From Cupriavidus malaysiensis (lineage in GTDB: Bacteria > Pseudomonadota > Gammaproteobacteria > Burkholderiales > Burkholderiaceae), in assembly GCF_001854325.1 (NCBI RefSeq), contig NZ_CP017755.1:1364001-1428000 (forward strand): a stretch of DNA of 64,000 bases, read 5' to 3'. The notes below the pieces were generated by a model. That model searched no databases and was not told the DNA's origin. It saw only the letters and a list, made by a program, of their open reading frames with translations. Of the stretch, positions 35,036 through 44,742 are shown one piece after another; position 1 is the first letter of the stretch, and the number at the start of each line of letters is the position of its first letter. Made by a program: the position numbers and the translations under genes.

Positions 35036-35257
35036 ATGGAACGGCGTTTCGAGTATGGCGGCTATGCGGTGCTGGCAAGGGCGGTGCCGGCCGGGCAGGG
35101 CTATCTGGGCCTGGCGGTGATCGCAGATGCCTTCGGCGAAGAGGCTTCGGTGCCGACCCACAGCCAGGAGGTGGGGGTGGCGCCCACGGCCGAAGCGGCG
35201 CTGGCCCTGGCCGAGGCGGCGGCGATGCGCGCCATCGACGCGGGCGAGGTGGAGTGA
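35036..35257 (+). CDS. Small hypothetical protein
   Basis: A 73-residue protein, MERRFEYGGYAVLARAV followed by GYLGLAVIADAFGEEASVPT and an Ala/Glu-rich helix ending AMRAIDAGEVE. GGAGG ten bases before the ATG gives a good ribosome site. It reads like the short stress-type or DUF-style small proteins common in Burkholderiales, but I cannot name a family. It stands alone between the CorC gene (divergent) and an XRE regulator gene downstream on the same strand. Confidence 0.6.
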   Translation: MERRFEYGGYAVLARAVPAGQGYLGLAVIADAFGEEASVPTHSQEVGVAPTAEAALALAEAAAMRAIDAGEVE

Positions 35258-35390
35258 TGATGCCGGCATTGTGGCGGGCGGATGGCAGAAGAAGCGCCCC
35301 GGTTCCGGATGTGCACTGGCGGGGCGCTGAATCGCGGTGATTACCTGTCAGGTATTCGCCCAGCCTCACCCGGCGTGCTGTAATACCGCC

Positions 35391-36257
35391 ATGGACACCC
35401 TGACACCCGCTTCCGAAGCGGCGCTCGACTTTCCCGCGCTGCTGCGCTACTGGCGCAACCGCCGCGGCTACAGCCAGCAGGCCCTGTCGCAGGTCGCTGG
35501 CGTGTCGCAGCGCCATATCAGTTTCCTCGAGTCCGGCCGCGCCAGGCCGAGCCGGGAGATGGTGCTGGCGCTGGCCGAGCGCCTGGGCGTGCCGTTGCGC
35601 CAGCGCAACCGCCTGCTGCTGGCCGGTGGCTATGCGCCCGCCTACAGCGAACAGGGCCTGGCGGCGCCGCCGGCCTCCATGGTGCAGCAGGCCATCGCCC
35701 TGATCCTGGCCAAGCAGGAACCCTATCCGGCCGTGGTGCTCGACCGCTTCTGGAACCTGGTGGATGCCAACCAGGCCTATCGCCGCATGCTGGGTCTGCT
35801 GCTGCGCGGGCGCGCGCCGGCGGCGCTGGAGCAGGGCAGCGGCCGCGTCAACCTGATGCTGACGGTGTTCGACCCGGCCGGGTTGTGGCCGTCGATCGAG
35901 AATGCGCGCCAGGTCGGGCGCTACCTGCTGCGCCGCGTCTGGCAGGAACTGCAGGTACAGGCGCACGACCGCACCGCGCGCGAGATATTCCAGCGCATCG
36001 CCGTCTGGCATCCTGACATGGTCGGGCCGGGCGGCGTGCCGCTGTTCGACGATGAGGCTGGCGAAGGCGTGCCGCCGCCGGTGCTGCCGGTGGTGGTGGC
36101 GGGGCCGGGCATCCATGCGTCCCTGTTTTCCACGCTGACCACGCTGGGGATTCCGCAGGACGTCAGCCTGCAGGAACTGCGCATCGAGTGCTTCTTTCCC
36201 GCGGACCGCGCCTCCGCCGCCGCCTTCGAGGCGCTGGCGCAGTCCGCGCCGGCGTAA
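35391..36257 (+). CDS. XRE-family regulator with MmyB-type ligand-binding domain
   Basis: A 288-residue regulator. Residues about 15-75 form a Cro/C1-type helix-turn-helix (LLRYWRNRRGYSQQALSQVA, GVSQRHISFLESGRARPS), and the C-terminal 180 residues match the MmyB-like PAS-related ligand domain (AVVLDRFWNLVDANQAYRRM, then FSTLTTLGIPQDVSLQELRI). Such proteins are common in betaproteobacteria and sometimes bind fatty acids. The ATG at 35391 is the first plausible start. It is followed, 104 bases later, by an adhesin-E-like protein gene. Its targets are unknown. Confidence 0.85.
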   Translation: MDTLTPASEAALDFPALLRYWRNRRGYSQQALSQVAGVSQRHISFLESGRARPSREMVLALAERLGVPLRQRNRLLLAGGYAPAYSEQGLAAPPASMVQQAIALILAKQEPYPAVVLDRFWNLVDANQAYRRMLGLLLRGRAPAALEQGSGRVNLMLTVFDPAGLWPSIENARQVGRYLLRRVWQELQVQAHDRTAREIFQRIAVWHPDMVGPGGVPLFDDEAGEGVPPPVLPVVVAGPGIHASLFSTLTTLGIPQDVSLQELRIECFFPADRASAAAFEALAQSAPA

Positions 36258-36361
36258 GGTTCAGACCGAACGCACGTGTTTGCGGCGGCCGCCAGGGTTG
36301 CCGGCGTCGAGGCCTGTGCGACAATGCCGGCTGTTTTTCCCGTCTTTACGAGGGCCCGCCC

Positions 36362-36922
36362 ATGCTGTTTCCACGATGTCTCCGTGCCGCCGCGTTGATC
36401 GCCGGCGGCGTCCTGTGCTCTGCCGCGCATGCGCAGACGATGAACAACGCGACGGCCACGCGACCGGTCGCCACCGGCCTGTACCAGTGCGAGAGCGCCA
36501 GCGGCGATACCGTGTTCCGCTCCACGCCGCGCGATGGCTGCACCCTGTTGTCCGCCCCGGATCCCTCGGCTCCCGATCCGCAACGCTGGCTGCCCATGAT
36601 GGGTGCCAACGGCGTGGTGAGTTACTTCGACACCGCATCGGTGCGCCGCCGCGGCAGCGAAGTCGGCGTGGTGCTGATGCGCAATGCCCCGTCGGGGGGC
36701 GTGATCCGCACCACCGCCGGCGAGCCGATCGCCTCCTCCCTCAAGCGCATGGTGCTCGATTGCGCCAGCTCGACCTACCTCGTCGTCGAGCAGACGCTGT
36801 ACGGCAAGCGCTATGCCCGCGGCGAACCCCTCTATACCATCCGCGCTCCCGAGTCGCGTGCGCCGCAGTCCGCATCCAGCGGCACCATCGCCGGCGACCT
36901 GATGAACCGCCTCTGCCATTGA
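36362..36922 (+). CDS. Surface-adhesin E-like secreted protein
   Basis: A 186-residue exported protein with a signal peptide ending CSAAHAQ. The mature domain has the pattern VVSYFDTASVRRRGSEVGVV and MVLDCASSTYLVVEQTLYGK, typical of the surface-adhesin protein E-like family found throughout Burkholderiales. The N-terminal stretch LYQCESASGDTVFRSTPRDG with nearby cysteine suggests a disulfide with Cys in GCTLL. The ATG at 36362 gives the signal peptide directly. The name comes from Haemophilus protein E; an adhesive function here is not shown. Confidence 0.65.
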   Translation: MLFPRCLRAAALIAGGVLCSAAHAQTMNNATATRPVATGLYQCESASGDTVFRSTPRDGCTLLSAPDPSAPDPQRWLPMMGANGVVSYFDTASVRRRGSEVGVVLMRNAPSGGVIRTTAGEPIASSLKRMVLDCASSTYLVVEQTLYGKRYARGEPLYTIRAPESRAPQSASSGTIAGDLMNRLCH

Positions 36923-37312
36923 GCGTGCCACGCGCCGCGCCGTCCTTGCGGCGGCGCGCGTTGCTTGCTGCACCCGTCTCCAGGCGCTAGTCTGCGGCCG
37001 TCGCCGCCGTGGCTGGCGCTTGTCTCCCCAGGTTGCTGCCAAGTGCCCCCGGCGAGGTGATGCGTCGCCCGCAAAGCCTTGTGGCAAGCGGCGTTCGGGC
37101 AACCCTGTAGGAAAATGTTGCAAACGTTTCCGGGGTGAAACGTGACTTTTAAGGCTCCGCTTGCTAAGGTAATTCTTGCGCAATGCAGCAAGACTAAGCT
37201 GAGAGCGTCTCACTTGTTGCTGGCACCGAGCGGCAGAATTTTCGTCTGCTGGCCTGCCTCTTGCAACGGCTTCCGTCATCCTTTCCGTTTCAGGACTCTT
37301 CCTCCGGTTTTC
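36923..37312. other. Intergenic region upstream of opgGH, 390 bases, no gene
   Basis: No open frame here looks coding. The region is less GC-rich than its surroundings and must hold the opgGH promoter. It contains the 22-base near-palindrome at 37110-37131 and an AT-rich stretch around 37145-37190 (CTTTTAAGG, TTGCTAAGGTAATTCTTGCG) where a promoter would fit, although I cannot fix a single -35/-10 pair. Confidence 0.5.
37110..37131. promoter_or_regulatory. 22-base near-palindrome upstream of opgG
   Basis: The sequence has the symmetrical form GGAAA-N3-TTGCAA-N3-TTTCC, matching its own complement at 16 of 22 positions, and includes a GCAAACG element typical of LacI-family sites. A further GAAACGT follows at 37137-37143. 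It is 182 bases upstream of opgG. A binding protein is not identified. Confidence 0.35.
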
Positions 37313-38896
37313 ATGTCCGAACCCACAGTGCTGTCCGGCAGCCTGGCAGCGAACTTCCGTCCCGCGATGCCGCGCCGTGCCGGCGCGCGGCGTTGTCTCC
37401 AGGCCCTGGCCGCATTGGTGCTGGGGTGGGCTGCGGCCGCGCATGCCTTCGACTTCAACATGGTGGCGGCGCGCGCGCGCCAGCTGGCCAGCACGCCTTA
37501 CAAGGCCCCGGGCTCGACCAATGTGCCGCGCGAGTTGCGCGAGCTGCCCTACGAGCGCTATCACGAGATCCAGTTCAAGCCGGAGCACTTCCCCTGGCGC
37601 AACAACCGGCTGCCGTTCGACTTGTCCTTCTTCCACGAAGGGATGGTGTTCGATCAACCGGTGCGTATCAACGAGGTCGTCAGCGGCAATGCGCGCGAGA
37701 TCCGCTTCGATCCCTCTGCGTTCCAGTACGGCCCGGTCAAGGTGGACCCGGCCCAGTTGAAAAAGCTGGGCTTCGCCGGCTTCCGCGTGCTGTATCCGCT
37801 CAACCAGGGCAAGCGCAAGGACGAGGTGGTGTCCTTCCTTGGCGCCAGCTATTTCCGCGCGCTCGGCAAGGACCAGTGGTACGGCCTGTCCGCGCGCGGG
37901 CTGGCGGTGGACACCGCGCTGAATTCGGGCGAGGAGTTTCCCCGCTTCGTCGAGTACTGGATCGAGCGCCCGGCAGCGGGCGACAAGCAGCTGACCATCT
38001 ACGCCTTGATGGACTCGCGGCGCGTCGCCGGCGCCTATCGCTTCGTCATCAAGCCGGGCGACGAGACCGCGATGGAGGTCAAGGCACGCCTGTTCCTGCG
38101 CGAGAACGTCACCAAGCTCGGGCTGGCGCCGCTGACCAGCATGTACCTGTTCGGCGAGAACCAGCCGTCGGCCCAGCCCGACTTCCGCCCCGAGGTGCAC
38201 GACTCGGACGGGCTGTCGGTGCAGCTTGGCACCGGCGAGTGGATCTGGCGCCCGCTGGTCAATCCGAAGCGCCTGCTGGTCACCTCCTTCGCGGCGACCA
38301 ACCCGCAGGGTTTCGGCCTGATGCAGCGCGACCGCAGCTTCGCCAGCTACCAGGAAATCGGTGCGAACTACGAGCACCGGCCGAGTGCCTGGGTGGAACC
38401 CAAGGGCAATTGGGGTTCCGGCCGCGTGGAACTGGTGCAGATCCCGACGCCCGATGAGACCAACGACAATGTCGTGGCCTTCTGGGTGCCCGACAATCCG
38501 CCCAAGCCCAGGCAGCCCTTCGACTTCGAGTACCGCCTGCTGTGGCAGAAGGATGGCGAGCGCACGCCGCCGCTGTCCTGGGTCACGCAGACCCGGCGTG
38601 GCCAGGGCCTCACGCGCAAGGATGATGACACCAGTTTTTCCTTGCAGGTCGATTTCGAAGGCCCCATCTTCAAGAGATTGCAGGCCGACGCGCGTGTCGA
38701 CGCGATGATTTCGGCCGACAGCAATGGCGAGGTGCTCAAGAGCACCGCACAGCGCAACCCGGCGACCGGCGGCTACCGCCTGACGCTGGTGGTGCGCCGT
38801 AAGGATGAAGGCAAGCCGGTGGAACTGCGCGGCTACCTTCGCAATGGCAATACAACCCTGTCCGAGACATGGAGCTACATCTTACCCCCAGGCTGA
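37313..38896 (+). CDS. opgG: Periplasmic glucan biosynthesis protein OpgG
   Basis: A 527-residue exported protein with a long N-terminal region leading to a signal-type helix ([16 protein letters not shown]) and the MdoG/OpgG domain: [41 protein letters not shown], and later [20 protein letters not shown]. OpgG works in the periplasm and, with the glucosyltransferase OpgH, makes osmoregulated periplasmic glucans. The gene overlaps opgH by 28 bases, so the two are translationally linked. The start at ATG 37313 is preceded by a CCTCCGG context without a clean ribosome site, so the N-terminus is tentative. Confidence 0.95.
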   Translation: MSEPTVLSGSLAANFRPAMPRRAGARRCLQALAALVLGWAAAAHAFDFNMVAARARQLASTPYKAPGSTNVPRELRELPYERYHEIQFKPEHFPWRNNRLPFDLSFFHEGMVFDQPVRINEVVSGNAREIRFDPSAFQYGPVKVDPAQLKKLGFAGFRVLYPLNQGKRKDEVVSFLGASYFRALGKDQWYGLSARGLAVDTALNSGEEFPRFVEYWIERPAAGDKQLTIYALMDSRRVAGAYRFVIKPGDETAMEVKARLFLRENVTKLGLAPLTSMYLFGENQPSAQPDFRPEVHDSDGLSVQLGTGEWIWRPLVNPKRLLVTSFAATNPQGFGLMQRDRSFASYQEIGANYEHRPSAWVEPKGNWGSGRVELVQIPTPDETNDNVVAFWVPDNPPKPRQPFDFEYRLLWQKDGERTPPLSWVTQTRRGQGLTRKDDDTSFSLQVDFEGPIFKRLQADARVDAMISADSNGEVLKSTAQRNPATGGYRLTLVVRRKDEGKPVELRGYLRNGNTTLSETWSYILPPG

Positions 38897-41469
38897 AGCG
38901 AGGCCAGGCGGCATGTGAACGCTATGTCGAATGCCTGCCTGCCTCGCCCGAACAGCGCCGGGCGCTGCTCGACGATGCTACGCGCGCCGGCGGCGGCGAC
39001 GCGCAGGCCACCATGCATGCCCTGCAGGCCCGCTTGGCGCGGGCCGATGCCGGCACGGCCGCGGCAGCCCCGGCCGGCGCATCCGCGCCGGACGAGGCTG
39101 AGCACGACGACGGCTATGGCTCGGTCGGGCAGCGCTTTACCATGGCGTACGGCGAGGCCGGCGACGCTGCCGGCACGGCGGCAGGTCCCGTGCTGCAGCG
39201 GCGCGCCGACGGTACCGTGCGCGTCGATACCGGGCCGCGTCCGCAGCGCGGCGCCATGGTGCCCAAGCCTTGGCCGCCGCACGTGCTGGGCCACTGGCTG
39301 CGCAACCTGGCGCGCCGCCTGAGCGGCCGCCCGCCGGTGCCGGCGGTATGGGATACGCTGCACGACGGCCCGGATGCCCTGGGCACCTGGCACCCGGCCG
39401 GCTCCCACCGGCGCTGGGTGCTGCTGGCGCTGGTGCTGGCGCAGACCGGGCTCGCCACCTATTTCATGGCGCATGTGCTGCCCTATCAGGGGCGGGACCT
39501 GCTCGAGGTCGCCATCCTGACATTGTTCACGGTGCTGTTCGCCTGGGTGTCCGCCGGCTTCTGGACGGCGATGATGGGCTTCCTGGTGCTGGCCAAGGGC
39601 GGCGACCGCCACCTGATCTCGCGCAGCGCCGCCGCCGACGGCCCGATTCCGGCGCAGGCGCGCACGGCCGTCATCATGCCGATCTGCAATGAAGACGTGA
39701 CGCGCGTGTTCGCCGGCTTGCGCGCGACCTACGAGTCCGTGCTGCGCAGCGGGCAGATCGACGCCTTCGATTTCTTTGTGCTGTCCGACAGCGGCAATCC
39801 GGACCTGCGCGTGGCCGAGACCGATGCCTGGATGGAGATCTGCCGCGCGGTCGGCGGCTTCGGGCGCATCTTCTACCGCTGGCGCCGCCACCGCGTCAAG
39901 CGCAAGACCGGCAACGTGGCCGACTTCTGCCGCCGCTGGGGCAGCCAGTACCGCTACATGATCGTGCTCGACGCCGACAGCGTGATGAGCGGCGACTGCC
40001 TGGCCACGCTGGTGCGGCTGATGGAAGCCAATCCCGGCGCCGGCATCATCCAGACCGCGCCGCAGGCGGTGGGCCGCGAGACCATGTACGCGCGCGTGCA
40101 GCAGTTCGCCACGCGTGTCTACGGCCCGCTGTTCACGGCGGGCCTGCACTACTGGCAGCTCGGCGAATCGCACTACTGGGGCCACAACGCCATCATCCGT
40201 GTGAAGCCCTTCATGGAGCACTGCGCACTGGCGCCGCTGCCCGGCAAAGGGCCGCTGGCGGGCGAGATCCTGTCGCATGACTTCGTCGAGGCCGCGCTGA
40301 TGCGCCGCGCCGGATGGGGGGTTTGGATCGCCTACGACCTTGCGGGTTCCTACGAGGAACTGCCGCCCAACCTGCTCGACGAACTCAAGCGCGACCGCCG
40401 CTGGTGCCAGGGCAACCTGATGAATTTCCGCCTGTGGCTGAAGCAGGGTTTCCACATGGTCCACCGCGCGGTGTTCCTGACCGGAACCCTGGCCTATGCG
40501 TCGGCGCCGCTGTGGCTGCTGTTCCTGCTGCTGTCGACCGCGCTGCTGGCCAAGCACGAACTGGTGCCGCCCGAGTATTTCACGCAGCCTTACCAGTTGT
40601 TCCCGACCTGGCCCGAGTGGCATCCCGAGAAGGCGCTGGCGCTGTTCTCGGCCACGGCGACGCTGCTGTTCCTGCCCAAGCTGGCGAGCGTGCTGCTGCT
40701 GATGCGGCAGGCGCGCCAGTACGGCGGCCGGCTGGCGCTGCTGGGCAGCGCCCTGGTGGAAATGGTGCTGTCAGCCTTGCTGGCGCCGGTGCGCATGCTG
40801 TTCCATGCCAAGTTCGTGCTGGCAGCCTATGTCGGCTGGGGCATCAGCTGGAAGTCGCCTCCGCGCGAGGATGCGCAGACCGGCTGGGGCGAGGCGCTGC
40901 GCCGCCACGGCGGGCATACGCTGGTGGGGCTGGCCTGGGGAGCGCTGGTGTACTGGCTCAATCCGTCCTTCATCTGGTGGCTGCTGCCCATCGTCGGCTC
41001 GCTGGCCTTGTCGGTGCCGCTCTCGGTGTTCCTGTCGCGTGTCTCGCTCGGGCGCGCGCTGCGCCGCGCCAACCTGTTCGTGATCCCGGAGGAGGTGAGC
41101 GTGCCGCGCGAGATGCAGGACACGCAGCGTTTCGTCGAATCCGCGCACGCCAGCCCGGACTTCATCGATGCGGTGGTCGATCCCGTGACCAACGCGTTGC
41201 TCTGCGCGACGGGCAGCGCGCGGCGCGTGCAACCCGAAGCCGCGCGCCTGCGCAATGAAGCCCTGCTGCAGCACGCGCTGACCTCGGGCCCGGCTGCGCT
41301 GACCCCGGCCCAGAAGCTGCAGTTGCTGGGCAATCCGCTGGCGCTGGCGCGCCTGCATGCGCTGGTGTGGGGCTCGTCGCTGGCGCACGAAGACTGGAAG
41401 CGCACGCGCGCGGTGCTGCGTCGTGTGGCCGATAACGTGGTGCCGTTGCGCCAGCGTGCCGCGGCCTGA
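38869..41469 (+). CDS. opgH: Glucans biosynthesis glucosyltransferase OpgH
   Basis: An 866-residue inner-membrane glycosyltransferase. The cytoplasmic family-2 domain shows [31 protein letters not shown] (DxD), [17 protein letters not shown] and the [11 protein letters not shown] motif that contacts the acceptor. Several membrane helices surround it (for example [11 protein letters not shown] and [16 protein letters not shown]). It polymerises beta-1,2-glucose from UDP-glucose and exports it to OpgG. The C-terminal tail (from about residue 740) is long and basic. The ATG at 38869 lies inside the end of opgG, an unusually long overlap, and no other start with comparable context is nearby. Confidence 0.95.
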   Translation: MELHLTPRLKRGQAACERYVECLPASPEQRRALLDDATRAGGGDAQATMHALQARLARADAGTAAAAPAGASAPDEAEHDDGYGSVGQRFTMAYGEAGDAAGTAAGPVLQRRADGTVRVDTGPRPQRGAMVPKPWPPHVLGHWLRNLARRLSGRPPVPAVWDTLHDGPDALGTWHPAGSHRRWVLLALVLAQTGLATYFMAHVLPYQGRDLLEVAILTLFTVLFAWVSAGFWTAMMGFLVLAKGGDRHLISRSAAADGPIPAQARTAVIMPICNEDVTRVFAGLRATYESVLRSGQIDAFDFFVLSDSGNPDLRVAETDAWMEICRAVGGFGRIFYRWRRHRVKRKTGNVADFCRRWGSQYRYMIVLDADSVMSGDCLATLVRLMEANPGAGIIQTAPQAVGRETMYARVQQFATRVYGPLFTAGLHYWQLGESHYWGHNAIIRVKPFMEHCALAPLPGKGPLAGEILSHDFVEAALMRRAGWGVWIAYDLAGSYEELPPNLLDELKRDRRWCQGNLMNFRLWLKQGFHMVHRAVFLTGTLAYASAPLWLLFLLLSTALLAKHELVPPEYFTQPYQLFPTWPEWHPEKALALFSATATLLFLPKLASVLLLMRQARQYGGRLALLGSALVEMVLSALLAPVRMLFHAKFVLAAYVGWGISWKSPPREDAQTGWGEALRRHGGHTLVGLAWGALVYWLNPSFIWWLLPIVGSLALSVPLSVFLSRVSLGRALRRANLFVIPEEVSVPREMQDTQRFVESAHASPDFIDAVVDPVTNALLCATGSARRVQPEAARLRNEALLQHALTSGPAALTPAQKLQLLGNPLALARLHALVWGSSLAHEDWKRTRAVLRRVADNVVPLRQRAAA

Positions 41470-41576
41470 GGGTCCGCAGGTCCGCAGACCTGTTTGCGCG
41501 CCGCGGGTGCAAGGCCCGCGCGCCGCGCTGGCCGGCACCGCCTCCAGCGCCCCGGCGTTCCAGTGGTCGAGCAGCC

Positions 41577-42152
41577 TCAGCGCTGCGCCGTCGCGCAGAT
41601 CGGTGCGCTGATGTAGACGTCGCCGACGCGGCGCTCGCCGCGCTCGTTGCGCGTCATGTAGCGGAACATCATGCTGATCCCGAGCTTGGTCAGGATCTCG
41701 ACGTCACGGTTGGCGCAGATATTGCGCTGCAGGGGCGCGGCGTAGTTCACCTCGAAGCTGGCAAGGTCGAGCATCGGGCCGCGGTAGTTGGTCAGTTCGA
41801 GCTGGAACAGCACATGCTTGCCCGGCACCGTCTGGCAGCGCCGCAAGCGGGTCTCGGCATCGATGTCGATCGGCAGCGCATCGTTGAGCTGGCGGCAGGC
41901 ACGCGCCAGCACGCTGTCGGGCCGGTTGGTATTGCGCAGCAGTTCGGGCACGCCCGCCGCGCCGGTGTTCTGGCCCGTGGCGGCACCCTTGAGCATGCGC
42001 GCCAGCGGTTCGGCTTCGTCCGCCGGCGGCTGCGAGGCGGCCTGCGGCCGGGCTGCGGCGGGGGCCGCCGCAGCGGGCGGCATCCAGGGCCCCGGTGCCA
42101 GCGAAGCGGCCAGGCCGAGCACAGCGAGGAGCGGCGTTTGTCTTGTTCTCAT
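41577..42152 (-). CDS. Hypothetical secreted protein
   Basis: A 191-residue protein with a signal peptide (MRTRQTPLLAVLGLAASLAP), an Ala/Pro-rich linker to about residue 55 and a compact domain with cysteines in ARACRQLND, RRCQTVPGKH, NICANRDV and APICATAQR. The sequence FELEL-like strand and YISAPICATAQR end suggest a beta-sheet fold stabilised by disulfides. I do not recognise the family. It is convergent with opgH and divergent from the Bcr/CflA efflux gene. Confidence 0.6.
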   Translation of the reverse strand: MRTRQTPLLAVLGLAASLAPGPWMPPAAAAPAAARPQAASQPPADEAEPLARMLKGAATGQNTGAAGVPELLRNTNRPDSVLARACRQLNDALPIDIDAETRLRRCQTVPGKHVLFQLELTNYRGPMLDLASFEVNYAAPLQRNICANRDVEILTKLGISMMFRYMTRNERGERRVGDVYISAPICATAQR

Positions 42153-42428
42153 GCAGAAAAACGTTGCCCGGACCAGGGCCGTCAACCGCCGGCCAAGCTC
42201 ATATGGCAGTGCGGTCGTCGGCCACAGCGTCGTCGACAGGCCGCATTGTACCCTTCCGCCCGCCTGCCGTGAAAGCCGCGCCACACATGGGATCGGCGGC
42301 GACGGGGCGGCATCGCGTGGACAGCTCTTCTCCTGCCGGTTTCGTTATGCTGTGCAACAATTGCGGCTTCGCACCATGCGTGCGGGCGTGCCTGCCCGCC
42401 GCGGCCAACCGATTGCAGGGTTCCCGCT

Positions 42429-43640
42429 ATGACGTCTTCCGCCAGCGCGCAGCAGGCCGCGCGCTTCCCCCTCTGGCTGCTGGTCTGCGCCTCGCTGACG
42501 GCGCTCGCTCCGCTGTCCATCGACATGTATCTGCCGAGCTTCCCGACGCTGTCGGCCGATCTCGGCGTCGACATCGGCCGCATCCAGTTGACCCTGGGCA
42601 CCTTCCTGGTCGGCCTGGCGCTCGGCCAGGCCTTCTACGGCCCCTTGAGCGACCGCTACGGACGCAAGCCGCCGCTGTATGTCGGGCTCGGCCTGTACGC
42701 GGCCGCGGCAGCCGGTTGCGCGCTGGCGCGCGATGTCGAGGCGCTGATGCTGTTCCGCTTCCTGCAGGCGCTCGGCGGCTGTGCCGGCATGGTGGTAGCG
42801 CGCGCGGTGATCCGCGACCGGCTGGCGGCGCACGAGTCGGCGCGCGCCTTTTCCTCGCTGATGCTGGTGATGGGGCTGGCGCCGATCCTGGCGCCCATCC
42901 TCGGCGGCTTCATCCTGCAGACGCTGGGCTGGCGTGCGATCTTCTGGGTGCTGGTGGCGGCGAGCCTGTCCATCCTGTGGCTGGTGCACCTGCGCATGGA
43001 GGAGTCGCTGGATCCGGCGCGTGCAGCGCCGCTGCGGCTCGGCCATGTGCTCGCCGGCTATGGCGAACTGCTGCGCGACCGCGAGTTCCTCGGCTACTCC
43101 TTGTCCGCCGGTTTTGCCCAGGCCGGGATGTTCGCCTATATCGCCGGATCCCCCTTCGTGCTGATCGAGCTGCACGGCATCGCGCCCTCGCACTACGGTT
43201 TCGTCTTCGGCGCCAACGCCTTCGGCCTGATCGCCATGTCCCAGTGCAATGCGCGGCTGGTGCGCGGCAGGCCGCTGGACCGCGTCCTGCGCGGCGCCTT
43301 GCTGGTGCCCTGCGCGGCGGGCCTGGGACTGGCCGGCGCCAGCCTCGCGGGCTGGGCCACGCTGCCGGTGCTGCTGGCGGGCTTCTTCCTCTTCATCGCC
43401 GCGCTGGGCTGCATCCTGCCCAATGCCTCGGCCATGTCGCTGGCCCACCAGGGCCATCGCGCCGGCACGGCCTCGGCACTGATGGGTACGCTGCAGTTCT
43501 CGCTGGGAACGCTGGCGGGCGCCGCGGTCAGCCTGTGGCATGACGGCACGGCACTGCCGCTGGCGGTGGTGATGGGCGTGTGTGGCGTGGGTGCCGTGCT
43601 GATGCGCGCCTACGGATGCCGCGGGGCAGGGCACCCCTGA
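42429..43640 (+). CDS. Bcr/CflA-family drug efflux MFS transporter
   Basis: A 403-residue transporter with twelve helices. The Bcr/CflA features are LLVCASLTALAPLSIDMYLP (first helix with the SID motif), GPLSDRYGRKPPLYVGL (loop motif A) and FLQALGGCAGMVVARAVIRD. Members expel bicyclomycin, chloramphenicol-like drugs or sulfonamides and some export cysteine; this one cannot be assigned a substrate. It begins 276 bases from the divergent secreted-protein gene and is followed by the convergent mscS gene. Confidence 0.9.
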   Translation: MTSSASAQQAARFPLWLLVCASLTALAPLSIDMYLPSFPTLSADLGVDIGRIQLTLGTFLVGLALGQAFYGPLSDRYGRKPPLYVGLGLYAAAAAGCALARDVEALMLFRFLQALGGCAGMVVARAVIRDRLAAHESARAFSSLMLVMGLAPILAPILGGFILQTLGWRAIFWVLVAASLSILWLVHLRMEESLDPARAAPLRLGHVLAGYGELLRDREFLGYSLSAGFAQAGMFAYIAGSPFVLIELHGIAPSHYGFVFGANAFGLIAMSQCNARLVRGRPLDRVLRGALLVPCAAGLGLAGASLAGWATLPVLLAGFFLFIAALGCILPNASAMSLAHQGHRAGTASALMGTLQFSLGTLAGAAVSLWHDGTALPLAVVMGVCGVGAVLMRAYGCRGAGHP

Positions 43641-43690
43641 CGGGGGCGCGCCGGGTAAGTCGAACGCGCGTTTGGCGCGGGCCCGCAGGC

Positions 43691-44542
43691 TCAGGCCGCG
43701 GCCTGTACCGGTACCGCGGCGGCGCCGTTCTGGACCACCACCATCTGCGCCGGCATCGGTGCCGCGAAGCCGGCCTGGCCGAAGGTGTCGCGGATCACGC
43801 GGTTGGTGTCGAAATAGACCTGCCAGTAGTGGTCGTTGTTGCAGTAGGGCCGTACCGCCAGCACCGGTCCCACCAGCGTGAACTCCAGGATTTCCACGTC
43901 GACCGGCGGCTCCGCCAGCACGTTGGGGATGGCGGCGAGGCGTGCCTTGAGCAGCGCGGCCGCTGCGGCCGGGTCGGTGCTGCCGGCGAGCTGGGCCTTG
44001 AGTTCGACGCGGCGGTAGGGGTTGGCGCTGAAGTTCTGGATGGTGTCGGCGAAGATCTTGTTGTTGCCGACTACCGTCAGCACGTTGTCGGGCGTATCGA
44101 GCGTGGTGGAGAACAGGCCGATCTCCTTGACCGTGCCGGTGATGCCGCCGACGGTGACGAAGTCGCCGACCTTGAAGGGGCGCAGCACGATCAGGAAGGC
44201 GCCGGCGGCGAAGTTGGCCATCAGGCCGGACCAGGCCATGCCGATGGCGACGCCGGCGGCGGCGATCAGCGCGGCGAAGGTGGTGGTCTGGATGCCGAAG
44301 TAGCCGAGGATGCCGATCACCAGCACGACGTTGAGCGTGACGGTGACGATGGAGCCGACGTAGCGCAGCAGGGTGGAATCGACCTTCTGGCGCGACAGGG
44401 ATTTCTGCACCAGGCCGACGACGAAGTGGATCAGCCAGCGGCCGACGATCCAGAAGGCGAGGGCGGAGAGTATCTTGACGCCGAACTCGGTGGCGTAGGC
44501 GGTAACCGTTTCCTGAAATTTCTGCAGCGTTGCGGCATCCAT
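43691..44542 (-). CDS. Small-conductance mechanosensitive channel, MscS family
   Basis: A 283-residue membrane protein with three N-terminal helices and the MscS pore and vestibule: TFAALIAAAGVAIGMAWSGL (pore-lining helix with Gly/Ala pattern), FAAGAFLIVLRPFKVGDFVT and FSTTLDTPDNVLTVVGNNKI. The length is that of the small MscS (YggB) type, which opens on osmotic downshock. The start is at the ATG at 44540-44542. It lies next to amtB but on its own, with terminator-like sequence between; a second stress channel near opgGH fits an osmotic theme for this region, but that may be chance. Confidence 0.9.
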   Translation of the reverse strand: MDAATLQKFQETVTAYATEFGVKILSALAFWIVGRWLIHFVVGLVQKSLSRQKVDSTLLRYVGSIVTVTLNVVLVIGILGYFGIQTTTFAALIAAAGVAIGMAWSGLMANFAAGAFLIVLRPFKVGDFVTVGGITGTVKEIGLFSTTLDTPDNVLTVVGNNKIFADTIQNFSANPYRRVELKAQLAGSTDPAAAAALLKARLAAIPNVLAEPPVDVEILEFTLVGPVLAVRPYCNNDHYWQVYFDTNRVIRDTFGQAGFAAPMPAQMVVVQNGAAAVPVQAAA

Positions 44543-44684
44543 TGGCGTGTTCTCCCGGCTGGCTGGACAGAGATCGATCCCGGATCGGCGGATCGATGCG
44601 GATTCCTGCCTGCCGCGGCGGTGCCGGGCAGGCAAAAATCATTATTGCGCTGCCAAAATCGGAAGTTCAAGCAAACAATGGTAA

Positions 44685-44715
44685 GGCGCCGGGCGGCCTG
44701 CCGCCGCCCGGCGCC
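44685..44715 (-). terminator. Probable intrinsic terminator of amtB
   Basis: A 12-bp stem, arms 44685-44696 and 44704-44715, loop of seven, follows the amtB stop on the minus strand. It is followed by TTACCATTGTTTG, a weakly T-rich tail, so termination may be only moderate. Confidence 0.55.
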
Positions 44716-44742
44716 TGCCTGCCTTTGTCTGCCGGTTCTCGT

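Noticed and set aside
35921..38377. An 818-codon minus-strand frame opposite the XRE, adhesin-E-like and opgG genes
   Set aside because: No start signal or recognisable domain; opgG and the XRE regulator on the plus strand are certain.
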